Below are positions 48,991 through 58,531 of a DNA stretch of 64,000 bases, in pieces. The position numbers were made by a program, and so were the translations under genes. The notes under the pieces were generated by a model. It did no database searches. It was given only the letters and a program-made list of their open reading frames with translations, and was not told the origin of the DNA. Within the stretch, counting starts at the first letter, position 1, and each line of letters begins with the position of its first letter. Source of the stretch: Clostridiales bacterium. GTDB taxonomy: Bacteria > Bacillota > Clostridia > Lachnospirales > Lachnospiraceae. The stretch spans positions 1 to 64,000 of the forward strand of contig JAHABX010000017.1 of the NCBI GenBank assembly GCA_018376135.1, given 5' to 3'.

Positions 48991-51339
48991 ATGAGAGAGA
49001 CGACGATCCGGATCTCAGTCCGGAATCTGGTGGAATTCCTGCTTCGAAGCGGGGATCTGGACAATCGGTACGGCGGACGCAGGGAAGCGGAGGCAATGCA
49101 GGCGGGCAGCCGCCTGCACAGAAAGATACAGGGACGTATGGGCTCGGCATATCAGCCGGAAGTGGTGCTGAAGACCCTGGTGGAGCTGGGAGAGGTTGCG
49201 GTCAGCGTGGAAGGACGCGCGGACGGGATCTGGACAGATGAGGGAACGGTGACCATTGATGAGATCAAGGGAACGTATCGGGATATCCGGCAGATGACGG
49301 AGGCGCAGCCGGTACATCTGGCACAGGCAAAGTGCTATGCTTATATCTATGCGGAACAGAAGCATCTGGAGAAGATCCGTACCCGTATGATCTATGCGGA
49401 TCTGGATACGGAGGAGATGGAGTATTTTACAGAGGAACATACTTATACAGAACTGAAGAGCTGGTTTGGAGAACTGATGAATGCCTATGAGAAGTGGGTG
49501 TCCTATGAGTATAACTGGAAGCAGCAGCGGAAGCAGTCTTTGCAGGGCCTGGAATTTCCCTTTGAGTACCGGGAGGGACAAAGAGAACTGGCAGTCAGTG
49601 TTTACAGGACGATTCTCAGGAAAAAAAGGCTCTTTATTCAGGCGCCTACAGGAGTGGGAAAAACATTGTCTGCACTGTTTCCGTCACTGAAAGCCATGGG
49701 CGAGGGAATCAGTGACAAGATCTTTTATCTGACTGCACGCACCATTACCAGAACGGTGGCAGCGGATGCACTGGATATTCTGCGGGAGCAAAAGATCCGG
49801 GTAAAATCCATGATCCTGACGGCAAAGGAAAAGCTGTGTATCTGCGGAGAGGCAGACTGCAATCCGGAGCACTGTCCTTATGCAGAAGGGCATTTTGACC
49901 GGATCAATGAGGCGGTCTACGAGCTGTGGACGAAGGGCCCGGATTCCTGTACCAGAGACGTGATCCTGGAGCAGGCACATAAGCATAGAGTATGCCCGTT
50001 TGAGCTGAATCTGGATCTGTCTCTCTGGGTGGATGTGGTCATCTGTGATTACAATTATGTCTTTGATCCCAATGTATATCTGAAGCGGTTTTTCGGAGAG
50101 GGTGTAAAGGGAGAATATCTTTTTCTTGTGGACGAGGCGCATAATCTGGTGGAACGGGGGAGGTCCATGTACAGCGCGGTTTTGTGCAAGGAGGATTTTC
50201 TGGAGATGAAACGGATGGTCCGGGGAAGAAGTGCTGCCCTGACTCAGGCTCTGGACCGATGCAACAGACATCTGCTGACACTGAAGCGGGAGTGTGAGGA
50301 CGGATGTCAGATCCTGCCCCAGGCAGGAGGCTTTACCATACCCCTGGTACATCTGATGTCGGAGCTTGAAAAGTTTCTGGATATGCCGCTTGAAGAGACA
50401 CTGAGAAAGCCGCTGACAGATTTTTATTTTGAAGTAAGGAATTTTCTGAATATCTGTGACCGTCTGGATGAGAATTATGAGATCTACACGGAGCTTGCGG
50501 AAGACGGGAGGTTTTATCTGCATCTTTACTGTGTACGTCCGGCGGAGAATCTCAGGCTTTGCCTGGATAAGGGGCTGAGCACGGTCTTTTTCTCGGCAAC
50601 ACTGCTTCCGGTCAATTATTATAAGGATCTTCTGACCGGGGATCTGGAGGATTATGCGGTCTATGCCAGATCTCCCTTTGACGTGGAGCGCCGTCTTCTT
50701 CTGATCGGAACCGATGTGAGCAGCAGATATACAAGAAGAGGGGAACAGGAATATGGCAGGATGGCAGATTATATCTGCCGGACGGTGCGCAGCCGGAGGG
50801 GAAACTATCTGGTCTTTTTTCCATCCTATTATATGCTGAATGAAGTCTATGAACGCTGCAGCCGAAATGAGGATATTCTGTGGGTTCGCCAGGATTCAGG
50901 AATGGATGAGGGAGAACGGGAGAGCTTTCTCATGCAGTTTGGGGAGGAACGGGAACAGAGTATGGCGGCATTCTGTGTTATGGGAGGAATCTTTTCTGAG
51001 GGGATCGATCTGACGGGAGACAGGCTGATCGGAGCGCTGATCATTGGCACCGGGCTGCCGCAGGTATGCCGGGAAAGGGAGATATTAAAGGGCTATTTTG
51101 ACCGGAGGGGAATGGACGGATTCGCCTATGCCTACCAGTATCCGGGGATGAATAAGGTACTGCAGGCAGCAGGGAGGGTCATAAGGACGGATGAGGACCG
51201 GGGTGTGATCCTTCTTCTGGATGAACGTTTTGCAGGCAGTGCATATAAAAAGCTGTTCCCAAGAGAATGGGAACAGCATGGATATTGCAGGATCGATTCC
51301 CTGCCGGGATATCTGGAGGAATTCTGGAGCGGAGTCTGA
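48991..51339 (+). CDS. PD-(D/E)XK nuclease - Rad3/DinG-type helicase fusion
   Basis: A 782-residue protein. The N terminus (about 1-160) resembles a Cas4/RecB-like nuclease with GRADGI, then IDEIKGTY holding the Asp and Glu-x-Lys. The rest is a superfamily 2 Rad3/XPD/DinG helicase: Walker A APTGVGKT at 218-225, an Fe-S type Cys cluster from about 283 to 335 (CICG, DCNPEHC, VCPF), DEAH at 381-384 and the C-terminal QAAGRVIR motif VI. It likely unwinds and trims DNA in repair. It is a known type of standalone bacterial fusion. AGAGG precedes the ATG. Confidence 0.9.
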   Translation: MRETTIRISVRNLVEFLLRSGDLDNRYGGRREAEAMQAGSRLHRKIQGRMGSAYQPEVVLKTLVELGEVAVSVEGRADGIWTDEGTVTIDEIKGTYRDIRQMTEAQPVHLAQAKCYAYIYAEQKHLEKIRTRMIYADLDTEEMEYFTEEHTYTELKSWFGELMNAYEKWVSYEYNWKQQRKQSLQGLEFPFEYREGQRELAVSVYRTILRKKRLFIQAPTGVGKTLSALFPSLKAMGEGISDKIFYLTARTITRTVAADALDILREQKIRVKSMILTAKEKLCICGEADCNPEHCPYAEGHFDRINEAVYELWTKGPDSCTRDVILEQAHKHRVCPFELNLDLSLWVDVVICDYNYVFDPNVYLKRFFGEGVKGEYLFLVDEAHNLVERGRSMYSAVLCKEDFLEMKRMVRGRSAALTQALDRCNRHLLTLKRECEDGCQILPQAGGFTIPLVHLMSELEKFLDMPLEETLRKPLTDFYFEVRNFLNICDRLDENYEIYTELAEDGRFYLHLYCVRPAENLRLCLDKGLSTVFFSATLLPVNYYKDLLTGDLEDYAVYARSPFDVERRLLLIGTDVSSRYTRRGEQEYGRMADYICRTVRSRRGNYLVFFPSYYMLNEVYERCSRNEDILWVRQDSGMDEGERESFLMQFGEEREQSMAAFCVMGGIFSEGIDLTGDRLIGALIIGTGLPQVCREREILKGYFDRRGMDGFAYAYQYPGMNKVLQAAGRVIRTDEDRGVILLLDERFAGSAYKKLFPREWEQHGYCRIDSLPGYLEEFWSGV

Positions 51340-51380
51340 CCGGGCATGGCTCTGGGCTGCCGGGTACAGCCGCAGGCGGG

Positions 51381-52259
51381 TCAGAAGTATCCCATGAACT
51401 GCTTTGCGGCATTGCTGACCGGCATATGCTCATTATGCACGATGGCAAGCTGCCGGGGAGGGAGTTCTGTTTTAAGCCGGATGGGGAACAGATCCCCGTC
51501 CTTCTGTGAAACGCAGAAATCCGGTACAACAGCGATGCCAAGACCGATGCTGGCAAGATCCAGAAGCAGGTCGTTGGAGCTGAGCTCGATCTCCGGCACC
51601 AGGTCCAGCTGATGCTGCTGAAACATGGTATGCACGAACTCGCTGGTGGTACTGTTGCGGTCCAGCATGAGGATCGGATACTCCAGAAGCTCTTTAAAGG
51701 ACAGGATATGTCCTTCCAGTTCGCCGTAGTATCTCCGGCTGGCGATGAAGCCATCATGGAATTCATGGATGAACCGGGTATGATATCCGTGGCCAAGACG
51801 GGAGTTGGGATAGTTGGAGAAGACCAGATCCACCGCTCCGCTTTCCAGCAGATCCACACATTTGATGGAGGTCTGGTTTGTTACTTTAATATGAATATTC
51901 GGGTATTCTCTGTGAAAGCGGTTCAGGTACGGAACAAGGAAATACCTGCAGATGGTGTCACTTGCACCGATGCGCAGCTGACCGCCGCCCAGAGTGTTGG
52001 ATTCCAGGATCTGTGCCTCGCCCCGCTTGATCAGGTTCATGGCAGGCTCCACGTGGCGGAGCAGGATCTCGCCTTCGGGGGTCAGCTGTACCTTCTTGGT
52101 GCTGCGGATGAAGAGTGTCTGGTTCAGCTTCTTCTCCAATACCTTAATGGACTGGCTGACCGCTGACTGGGAGATGTAGAGCTTCTTGGAAGCCTCCGAA
52201 AAGCTCAGGGAGATGGCAACATAGTAAAAGACCTTATACAATTCATAATTAATATCCAT
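51381..52259 (-). CDS. LysR family transcriptional regulator
   Basis: A 292-residue LysR regulator: HTH at about 1-60 (FYYVAISLSFSEASKKLYIS, then QSAVSQSIKVLEKKL) and a substrate-binding-like effector domain with the LRIGASDTICRYFLVPYL start. The start at 52259 follows AAAGGAG. It lies 19 nt after a DUF1294 gene on the same strand and is convergent with the helicase gene. The target and effector are not known; no biosynthetic gene is adjacent. Confidence 0.9.
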   Translation of the reverse strand: MDINYELYKVFYYVAISLSFSEASKKLYISQSAVSQSIKVLEKKLNQTLFIRSTKKVQLTPEGEILLRHVEPAMNLIKRGEAQILESNTLGGGQLRIGASDTICRYFLVPYLNRFHREYPNIHIKVTNQTSIKCVDLLESGAVDLVFSNYPNSRLGHGYHTRFIHEFHDGFIASRRYYGELEGHILSFKELLEYPILMLDRNSTTSEFVHTMFQQHQLDLVPEIELSSNDLLLDLASIGLGIAVVPDFCVSQKDGDLFPIRLKTELPPRQLAIVHNEHMPVSNAAKQFMGYF

Positions 52260-52278
52260 TTTCAAGGCTCCTTTCTGG

Positions 52279-52554
52279 TTAGCGGAAGAATCCAAGATAG
52301 ACCGCAAGCGCTGTATGGAGGATCAGGATCAGAGGCATCCCCGCAACGAAAGACCAGTGTCTGGTCTTGTGTCGGAAAAAGTACATTCCGGTAAGGGTGC
52401 CGATGGAACCGCCCAGAAGCGAGGTCAGGAAAAGCGTCTTCTCAGGAATGCGCCAGAGATGCCTTTTTGCCTTGTATTTGTCGATGCCCATCAGGGCGAA
52501 GCCCAGCAGGTTCATAAGGATCAGATAGAGGAAAAAAAGCTTCAGAGGCTGCAT
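52279..52554 (-). CDS. DUF1294 membrane protein
   Basis: A 91-residue protein with the DUF1294 pattern: a first membrane segment, MGIDKYKAKRHLWRIPEKTLFLTSLLGG (about residues 24-51, split here for length), GMYFFRHKTRHWSF and a last membrane segment. The start at 52554 follows AGGAG; the longer frame to 52746 is promoter DNA. It is cotranscribed with the LysR gene. Function unknown. Confidence 0.85.
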   Translation of the reverse strand: MQPLKLFFLYLILMNLLGFALMGIDKYKAKRHLWRIPEKTLFLTSLLGGSIGTLTGMYFFRHKTRHWSFVAGMPLILILHTALAVYLGFFR

Positions 52555-52668
52555 GATAGATACTCCTTCGGACGGGCGGGTATGTTCTGACATATCCGTC
52601 CATTTGTTTTTATAGAAATCATAACAAAAAAAACCGTTCATGAAAAGACAAAAAAATAAAATTTCCGG

Positions 52669-52697
52669 TTGAAAAATATGGCATAGTATGATAAAGT
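52669..52697 (+). promoter_or_regulatory. glyA promoter
   Basis: TTGAAA (52669-52674), 17 nt, TAAAGT (52692-52697), 73 nt before glyA. No riboswitch was recognised in the leader. Confidence 0.75.
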
Positions 52698-52770
52698 AGT
52701 GTCCATGTGAAAAACAAATGTCTTTGAGAGAAAAACAAAAAAACACACATATTACAGGAGGGACCTATCT

Positions 52771-54012
52771 ATGTATTCACTGGACGAGGTAAAATCAGTC
52801 GATCCTGAGATCGCAGAAGCCATTACCGATGAGATGGCGAGACAGAACAGCCATATTGAGCTGATTGCATCGGAAAACTGGGTAAGCAAAGCAGTGATGG
52901 CTGCCATGGGCAGTCCTCTGACGAATAAATATGCAGAAGGATATTCCGGAAAGAGATACTACGGCGGCTGCGAATGCGTGGACGTGGTAGAGGATCTTGC
53001 CATAAAGAGAGCGAAGGAGATCTTTGGCTGCGAGTATGTAAATGTGCAGCCCCATTCCGGAGCACAGGCAAATATGGCAGTATTTTTCGCCATGCTGGAG
53101 CCGGGAGACAAGGTACTTGGCATGAATCTGGCACATGGAGGACATCTGTCACACGGAAGCCCTGCCAACATGTCCGGAAAATATTTTGAAGTTCAGCAGT
53201 ATGGCGTCAACGACGAAGGCTTTATTGATTATGAGGAAGTCCGCCGTCTGGCACTGGAGTTCAGACCGAAGCTGATCGTGGCAGGCGCCAGCGCTTATGC
53301 CAGAACTATAGATTTTAAAAAATTCCGCGAGATCGCTGACGAGGCGGGCGCTTACCTGATGGTGGATATTGCGCATATTGCAGGTCTGGTGGCAGCAGGT
53401 GTTCATCCAAGCCCGATTCCGTATGCACATGTGACCACTACTACTACTCATAAGACCTTACGGGGACCACGTGGAGGCATGATCATGTCTGACGCGGAGA
53501 CAGCGAAGAAGTTTAACTTTAACAAGGCTGTATTCCCGGGAATTCAGGGCGGTCCGCTGATGCACGTGATCGCAGCAAAGGCTGTCTGCCTGAAGGAGTG
53601 CCAGACTGAGGAATATAAGGAATATCAGAGAAATATTGTGAAGAATGCAAAGGCTCTCTGCAAGGGACTTATGGACAGAGATATCCGTATTGTATCCGGC
53701 GGAACGGATAACCATCTGATGCTGATGGATCTGACGAATCTGGATATTTCCGGCAAGGATGCGGAGAATCTGCTGGATATGGCAAATATTACGGCAAATA
53801 AAAACACCATCCCAAATGACCCGCGTTCCGCATTTGTGACCAGCGGTGTACGTCTGGGAACGGCAGCGGTAACCAGCCGCGGGCTGAAGGAAGAGGATAT
53901 GGATACGATTGCAGAAGCCATCGCTATGATGCTTAAAGAGGGCGAAGCGGCTGCACCGAAGGCAAAAGCGCTGATTCAGGGGCTGACTGAGAAATATCCG
54001 CTTTGCATGTAA
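52771..54012 (+). CDS. glyA: Serine hydroxymethyltransferase
   Basis: A 413-residue PLP enzyme that interconverts serine and glycine while charging tetrahydrofolate. It shows the [10 protein letters not shown] start, [15 protein letters not shown], the [12 protein letters not shown] block with the PLP-contacting Asp and His, and the PLP lysine in [16 protein letters not shown] near residue 227. AGGAGG precedes the ATG. The one-carbon product feeds thyA and purN encoded nearby. It is followed after 4 nt by a small Cys-containing protein. Confidence 0.97.
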   Translation: MYSLDEVKSVDPEIAEAITDEMARQNSHIELIASENWVSKAVMAAMGSPLTNKYAEGYSGKRYYGGCECVDVVEDLAIKRAKEIFGCEYVNVQPHSGAQANMAVFFAMLEPGDKVLGMNLAHGGHLSHGSPANMSGKYFEVQQYGVNDEGFIDYEEVRRLALEFRPKLIVAGASAYARTIDFKKFREIADEAGAYLMVDIAHIAGLVAAGVHPSPIPYAHVTTTTTHKTLRGPRGGMIMSDAETAKKFNFNKAVFPGIQGGPLMHVIAAKAVCLKECQTEEYKEYQRNIVKNAKALCKGLMDRDIRIVSGGTDNHLMLMDLTNLDISGKDAENLLDMANITANKNTIPNDPRSAFVTSGVRLGTAAVTSRGLKEEDMDTIAEAIAMMLKEGEAAAPKAKALIQGLTEKYPLCM

Positions 54013-54016
54013 ACCT

Positions 54017-54247
54017 ATGAAAGAGATAGAAGAAGCATTTATCAGCGGCTTCTGCCGCACCGGCAACGAGACCAGGACAGTAGCCTGTGAATATGAGCGT
54101 CAGCCGGATGGGTCCCTGCGTATGGTGGAATTCGACTGTAATTATGAGAAATGCCCCAACAGCAGTGCCTGCCTTATCTATAAGGAGGCAGTGAGCAGGG
54201 CAGAGCCGGATAATACAGGAAGGGCAGAAGGTATGGGAGCGTTATAA
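54017..54247 (+). CDS. Small Cys-containing hypothetical protein
   Basis: A 76-residue protein starting 4 nt after glyA. It has five cysteines (FCRT, VACEYE, FDCNYEKCP, SACLIY), a spacing that may bind metal. Similar small proteins follow glyA in related genomes as far as I recall, but I do not know a name. Its last 6 nt overlap the convergent mnmM gene. Confidence 0.65.
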   Translation: MKEIEEAFISGFCRTGNETRTVACEYERQPDGSLRMVEFDCNYEKCPNSSACLIYKEAVSRAEPDNTGRAEGMGAL

Positions 54248-54808
54248 CTTCCTTATCAGCACAGGAATCGGCGGATTCTTTGGTCTGTTATAATAAGAAG
54301 AAAGAATGACCAGATATTTTCCGGAATCCAGCTCCTTCAGGAAGGCGAGGATCGCGTCCCTTTCCTCAAAGCCGCTGTCACCGCCGCTGTAGATGCACAG
54401 GCTCATGAGCCCGCCTTTTTTGAGAAGGGTCAGCCCCTGTTCTATGGCAGGGATGCTGGTGGAAGGGCTGGTGGCAAGGGCATGGCTGCCGCCGGGAAGG
54501 TAGCCGAAGTTAAATATGATGCAGCTTACGCTGTCTGCATCCGCATATTGATCCATATGGCTGTGAGAATCAAGGATAAGCCGGTAATTGTCCGGGACAC
54601 CTGATTCCCGCAGCTTTTTTTCCGTACTTTGGAGTGCTTTTTCCTGAATGTCGAAGGCGAGGACCTGTCCCTTTTCGCCGGTCAGACGGCAGAGCAGCTC
54701 TGTGTCATAGCCGTTTCCCATGGTTGCATCGATGCAAAAATCTCCGGGCTGAACCTGTAATTCGACAAAATGATGATACCATTCGGTGATTTTTGTAAAT
54801 TGGCGCAT
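54242..54808 (-). CDS. mnmM: tRNA methyltransferase MnmM (YtqB-like)
   Basis: A 188-residue class I SAM methyltransferase of the rRNA_methylase/YtqB family. The SAM site is CIDATMGNGYDTELLCRL near residue 25, with FDIQEKAL and the FNFGYLPGG block that marks this family. In Bacillus subtilis YtqB was identified as MnmM, which methylates 5-aminomethyl-2-thiouridine at the tRNA wobble base. It is divergent from thyA. The assignment to MnmM is by family. Confidence 0.85.
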   Translation of the reverse strand: MRQFTKITEWYHHFVELQVQPGDFCIDATMGNGYDTELLCRLTGEKGQVLAFDIQEKALQSTEKKLRESGVPDNYRLILDSHSHMDQYADADSVSCIIFNFGYLPGGSHALATSPSTSIPAIEQGLTLLKKGGLMSLCIYSGGDSGFEERDAILAFLKELDSGKYLVILSSYYNRPKNPPIPVLIRKL

Positions 54809-54842
54809 AAAAACCTCTCTTTTTATATGGTTTATTTTATGT

Positions 54843-54848
54843 TATAAT
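54843..54848 (+). promoter_or_regulatory. thyA operon -10
   Basis: TATAAT, 50 nt before thyA; the -35 position (TTTTTA, 54820-54825) is weak. Confidence 0.55.
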
Positions 54849-54897
54849 ACAATCTGAAAAAAAGTACAACCACAGAATGGATAAGTGAGGAAAAACA

Positions 54898-55746
54898 ATG
54901 AGTTATGCAGACCAGCTTTTTATAGACATGTGCCGTGATATCCTGGAGAACGGGACAAGCACGGAGGGGGAGAAGGTTCGCCCCAAATGGGAGGACGGTA
55001 CCTTTGCATATACCATCAAGAGATTCGGGGTGGTGAACCGTTATGACCTGAGAAAGGAATTTCCGGCGATCACGCTGCGCAGGACAGCGCTTAAAAGCTG
55101 CATGGATGAGATCCTCTGGATCTATCAGAAAAAATCAGCCAATATCCATGAGCTGAACAGTCATGTGTGGGATGAATGGGCAGACGAGACCGGATCCATC
55201 GGAAAAGCCTATGGCTATCAGATCGGAGTGAAGAGCCGTTACAGGGAAGGTATGATGGATCAGATGGACCGGGTGCTTTTTGACCTGAAGAACAATCCGT
55301 TCAGCCGCCGGATCATAACCAATACCTATGTGCATGAGGATCTGAGCGAGATGCATCTGTATCCGTGCGCTTACGGTGTTACTTATAATGTGACCCAGAG
55401 TCCGGGAGAGGACAGGCTGACGTTAAATATGGTGCTGAATCAGCGTTCTCAGGATATTCTGGCGGCAAATAACTGGAATGTGTGTCAGTATGCGATTCTG
55501 CTTATGATGGTGGCACAGGTGTGTGATATGATCCCGGGAGAGCTTCTTCATGTGATCGCGGATGCGCATATCTATGACCGTCATGTGGACATCGTGAAGG
55601 AACTGATCAAAAGAGAGACGTATCCGGCTCCGAAGGTAACCTTGAATCCGGAGGTAAAGGATTTTTATGCATTTACGACGGCAGACCTGATCGTGGAGGA
55701 TTATCAGGCAGGTCCGCAGGTGAAAGACATACCAATTGCAGTGTAG
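54898..55746 (+). CDS. thyA: Thymidylate synthase
   Basis: A 282-residue ThyA that makes dTMP from dUMP and methylene-tetrahydrofolate. The catalytic Cys is in LYPCAYG, followed by NQRSQDILAANNWNV (LNQRSxD and the folate-binding region) and HIYDRHVD (the nucleotide-site HxY). The usual HPCH context reads YPCA here, a known variation in some Firmicutes ThyA. It is the first gene of a run with folA, ftsW-like, ispG and polC. Confidence 0.93.
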   Translation: MSYADQLFIDMCRDILENGTSTEGEKVRPKWEDGTFAYTIKRFGVVNRYDLRKEFPAITLRRTALKSCMDEILWIYQKKSANIHELNSHVWDEWADETGSIGKAYGYQIGVKSRYREGMMDQMDRVLFDLKNNPFSRRIITNTYVHEDLSEMHLYPCAYGVTYNVTQSPGEDRLTLNMVLNQRSQDILAANNWNVCQYAILLMMVAQVCDMIPGELLHVIADAHIYDRHVDIVKELIKRETYPAPKVTLNPEVKDFYAFTTADLIVEDYQAGPQVKDIPIAV

Positions 55747-55760
55747 GAGGACAGGAACAG

Positions 55761-56255
55761 ATGAATTTGATTGTGGCAGTGGACAGGAACTGGGGGATCG
55801 GATATCAGAACAAGCTGCTGGTGAGCATCCCGGAGGATATGAAGTTTTTCCGCAGTGAAACAAGCGGAAAGGTAGTGGTCATGGGACGTAAGACCCTGGA
55901 GAGCTTTCCCAACGGTCTGCCCCTTAAGAACCGCACCAATATTGTGCTGACCAGAAATACGGATTATCAGGCAAAGGGAGCCATTGTGCTTCATTCTGTG
56001 GAGGAAGTTCTGGAGGAGTTGAAAAAGTACGCCCGGGAGGATATCTATGTGATCGGCGGGGACAGCATCTACAAGGAATTTCTGCCCTACTGCAGCGTGG
56101 CGCATGTGACCCGCATCGATCATGCCTATGAGGCGGATGCGTTTTTCCCGAAGATTGATGAAATGCCCGACTGGCGTCTGACAGGAGAGAGTGAGGAAAA
56201 AACGTACTTTGATCTGGAGTTCAGGTTCTGCCGTTATGAGAGACAGGGGGCCTGA
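55761..56255 (+). CDS. folA: Dihydrofolate reductase
   Basis: A 164-residue DHFR that regenerates tetrahydrofolate after ThyA. It shows NLIVAVDRNWGIGYQNKLL, the catalytic-type Glu in SIPEDMKFFR, VVMGRKTLESFP and YVIGGDSIYKEFL. AGGAGGACAGG precedes the ATG. It lies 14 nt after thyA, a common pairing, and 2 nt before the SEDS protein gene. Confidence 0.95.
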   Translation: MNLIVAVDRNWGIGYQNKLLVSIPEDMKFFRSETSGKVVVMGRKTLESFPNGLPLKNRTNIVLTRNTDYQAKGAIVLHSVEEVLEELKKYAREDIYVIGGDSIYKEFLPYCSVAHVTRIDHAYEADAFFPKIDEMPDWRLTGESEEKTYFDLEFRFCRYERQGA

Positions 56256-56257
56256 GA

Positions 56258-57460
56258 ATGGCAAAAAAAAGAAAAGACAGGCTTTTCCAGTTCAGTCTGA
56301 AGGGACTGGATACGAACCTTCTGGTCATCCTGTTTTTTGTCATGGTGTTTGGTTTCATCATGATCTACAGCGCCAGCTACTATACGGCAGGATTAAGCAA
56401 GGCATTTAATTATGATTCCATGTATCTTCTGAAGAATCAGATCATTTACAGCTGTCTGGGAATCGCGGCGATGATCGTGGTCTCCTGTATCAACTATCAT
56501 TTTTGGAGTCATTTTGCAGTCCTTGGATATATTGCCTGCGGAGTTCTGGTGGTCCTTCTGAAGTCTCCTCTGGGAGTCACGGTAAAGGGTGCCACCAGAT
56601 GGCTGCGTATCGGTCCCATACAGTTTCAGGTGGCAGAGCCCATCAAGCTGATCATGATCGTCTTTATGGCAACGCTGATCGTGGCGAAGGGGCGGCATCT
56701 GAAGAGCTGGGCATCCATGATACGGATGGCGTTCCCGTCCGGGTTCATGGCGGTGCTTCTGCTGGTTCTCAGCGATAATATGAGTACGGCGGCGATTCTT
56801 CTTGGGACGGCAGTCTTCATGATCTACGTGGTGCATCCGGAGCAGTGGAAGTTCATCCTGTGTGCGGCGGCAGTGGCGGCTCTTATAGGAGGCATCCTTT
56901 ATTATGTGGAGAGCATGGATCCGCTGGAGGTGTCGGAGGCGAATTTCCGCTTGGCGCGTATCCGTGCATGGCTGAATCCCTATGAATATGAGCAGGATAA
57001 GGCATTTCAGTCTCTGCAGGGGCTCTATGCCATTGGCTCCGGCGGACTGTGGGGGAAGGGGCTGGGAAACAGTATCCAGAAGCTGGGTAAGATTCCGGAG
57101 CCGTATAATGATTATATTTTTGCCATCATCTGCGAGGAGCTTGGAATCTTCGGTGCAGGACTGATCATCTTTTTATTTATCTATCTGCTGTACCGGATCT
57201 ATACGATCTCTCAGACAGCGGAGGATCTGCTGGGAAGGATGCTCTCCATTGGGGTATTTTCCCATATTGCGCTGCAGGTGATATTGAATCTGATGGTTGT
57301 GACGGGATTGTTCCCGACCACAGGTGTGACGCTGCCGTTTTTCAGCTATGGAGGTACGGCGACGGTTTTCCTGCTGATCGAGATCGGACTTGTTCTGAGT
57401 GTGAACAAATACAGTGTGAAGAAGCGTATGGATGCCATACGTGAGGCAGGACTTGAATAG
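56258..57460 (+). CDS. SEDS peptidoglycan polymerase (FtsW/RodA/SpoVE)
   Basis: A 400-residue SEDS glycosyltransferase with about 10 membrane segments. It shows GATRWLRIGPIQFQVAEPIKL, the PEPYNDYIFAIICEELG motif with the catalytic-type Asp, and the TGLFPTTGVTLPFFSYGGTA signature near the C terminus. It polymerises glycan strands with a class B PBP partner. The family contains FtsW, RodA and SpoVE and I cannot choose between them from sequence alone. It follows folA by 2 nt, an unusual neighbour. Confidence 0.92.
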   Translation: MAKKRKDRLFQFSLKGLDTNLLVILFFVMVFGFIMIYSASYYTAGLSKAFNYDSMYLLKNQIIYSCLGIAAMIVVSCINYHFWSHFAVLGYIACGVLVVLLKSPLGVTVKGATRWLRIGPIQFQVAEPIKLIMIVFMATLIVAKGRHLKSWASMIRMAFPSGFMAVLLLVLSDNMSTAAILLGTAVFMIYVVHPEQWKFILCAAAVAALIGGILYYVESMDPLEVSEANFRLARIRAWLNPYEYEQDKAFQSLQGLYAIGSGGLWGKGLGNSIQKLGKIPEPYNDYIFAIICEELGIFGAGLIIFLFIYLLYRIYTISQTAEDLLGRMLSIGVFSHIALQVILNLMVVTGLFPTTGVTLPFFSYGGTATVFLLIEIGLVLSVNKYSVKKRMDAIREAGLE

Positions 57461-57472
57461 GAGGGGAGATTT

Positions 57473-58531
57473 ATGTACAGAGAACATACGAGAACGGTAA
57501 GGATCGGAGACCGGATCATCGGCGGAGGCAATCCGATCCTGATCCAGTCCATGACCAATACAAGAACAGAGGATGTGGAGGCAACGGTTGACCAGATCCG
57601 GCGGCTGACGGCGGCAGGCTGTGAGATCATCCGCTGTACGGTACCCACCATGGAGGCGGCGCTGGCACTTAAAGAGATCAAAAAGCAGATCACGATTCCG
57701 CTGGTGGCAGATATTCATTTTGATTATAAGATGGCAATCGCGGCTATGGAAAACGGCGCGGACAAGATCCGCATCAATCCGGGCAATATCGGAAGCAGAG
57801 ACCGGATCCGGGCGGTTGTGGATACGGCAAAGGAACGCGGTATTCCGATCCGTGTAGGCGTAAACAGCGGCTCTCTGGAAAAGGAGCTGGTGGAAAAGTA
57901 TCATGGCGTCACTGCAGAGGGAATTGTGGAGAGCGCTCTTGACAAGGTGAAGATCATCGAGGATCTGGGGTATGACAATCTGGTCATCAGTATCAAATCC
58001 TCCAATGTACTTATGTGTGCAAAGGCGCATGAGCTGATTGCGGAAAAGACGGATTATCCGCTTCATGTGGGTATTACGGAGGCAGGTACGCTGTTTTCCG
58101 GAAATATCAAATCTGCGGTGGGACTGGGCATTATCCTGAATCAGGGCATCGGAGATACGATCCGCGTATCCCTGACCGGTGATCCTGTGGAGGAGATCAA
58201 GTCTGCAAAGCTGATCCTGAAGACACTGGGGCTTCGCCAGGGAGGGATCGAGGTGGTATCCTGTCCAACCTGCGGGCGGACAAAGATCGATCTGATCGGG
58301 CTTGCCAATCAGGTGGAGACCATGGCGGCGGAATTCCCGCTGGATATTAAGGTGGCAGTCATGGGCTGCGTGGTCAATGGTCCGGGAGAGGCAAAGGAAG
58401 CGGATATCGGAATCGCAGGAGGCATTGGTGAGGGTCTTTTGATCCGGCACGGAGAGATCGTGAAGAAGGTGCCGGAGGACCAGCTTTTAAGTACGCTGCG
58501 TCATGAACTGGAGAATTGGAAGCATGAATGA
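57473..58531 (+). CDS. ispG: 4-hydroxy-3-methylbut-2-enyl diphosphate synthase
   Basis: A 352-residue IspG (GcpE), the penultimate step of the MEP isoprenoid pathway, a [4Fe-4S] reductive enzyme. It shows NPILIQSMTNTRTEDVEATV at the start, the cluster cysteines in SCPTCGRT and MGCVVNGPGEA, and the DIGIAGG end. GGAGG precedes the ATG. The adjacency ispG-polC is widespread in Clostridia, but dxr and rseP that often precede ispG are not here. Confidence 0.96.
   Translation: MYREHTRTVRIGDRIIGGGNPILIQSMTNTRTEDVEATVDQIRRLTAAGCEIIRCTVPTMEAALALKEIKKQITIPLVADIHFDYKMAIAAMENGADKIRINPGNIGSRDRIRAVVDTAKERGIPIRVGVNSGSLEKELVEKYHGVTAEGIVESALDKVKIIEDLGYDNLVISIKSSNVLMCAKAHELIAEKTDYPLHVGITEAGTLFSGNIKSAVGLGIILNQGIGDTIRVSLTGDPVEEIKSAKLILKTLGLRQGGIEVVSCPTCGRTKIDLIGLANQVETMAAEFPLDIKVAVMGCVVNGPGEAKEADIGIAGGIGEGLLIRHGEIVKKVPEDQLLSTLRHELENWKHE

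Noticed and set aside
52555..52770. Glycine or folate riboswitch before glyA
   Set aside because: No matching conserved core; only an AT-rich promoter region was seen.
57173..58450. 425-codon minus-strand frame over the ispG gene
   Set aside because: Antisense shadow; IspG motifs on the plus strand are complete.
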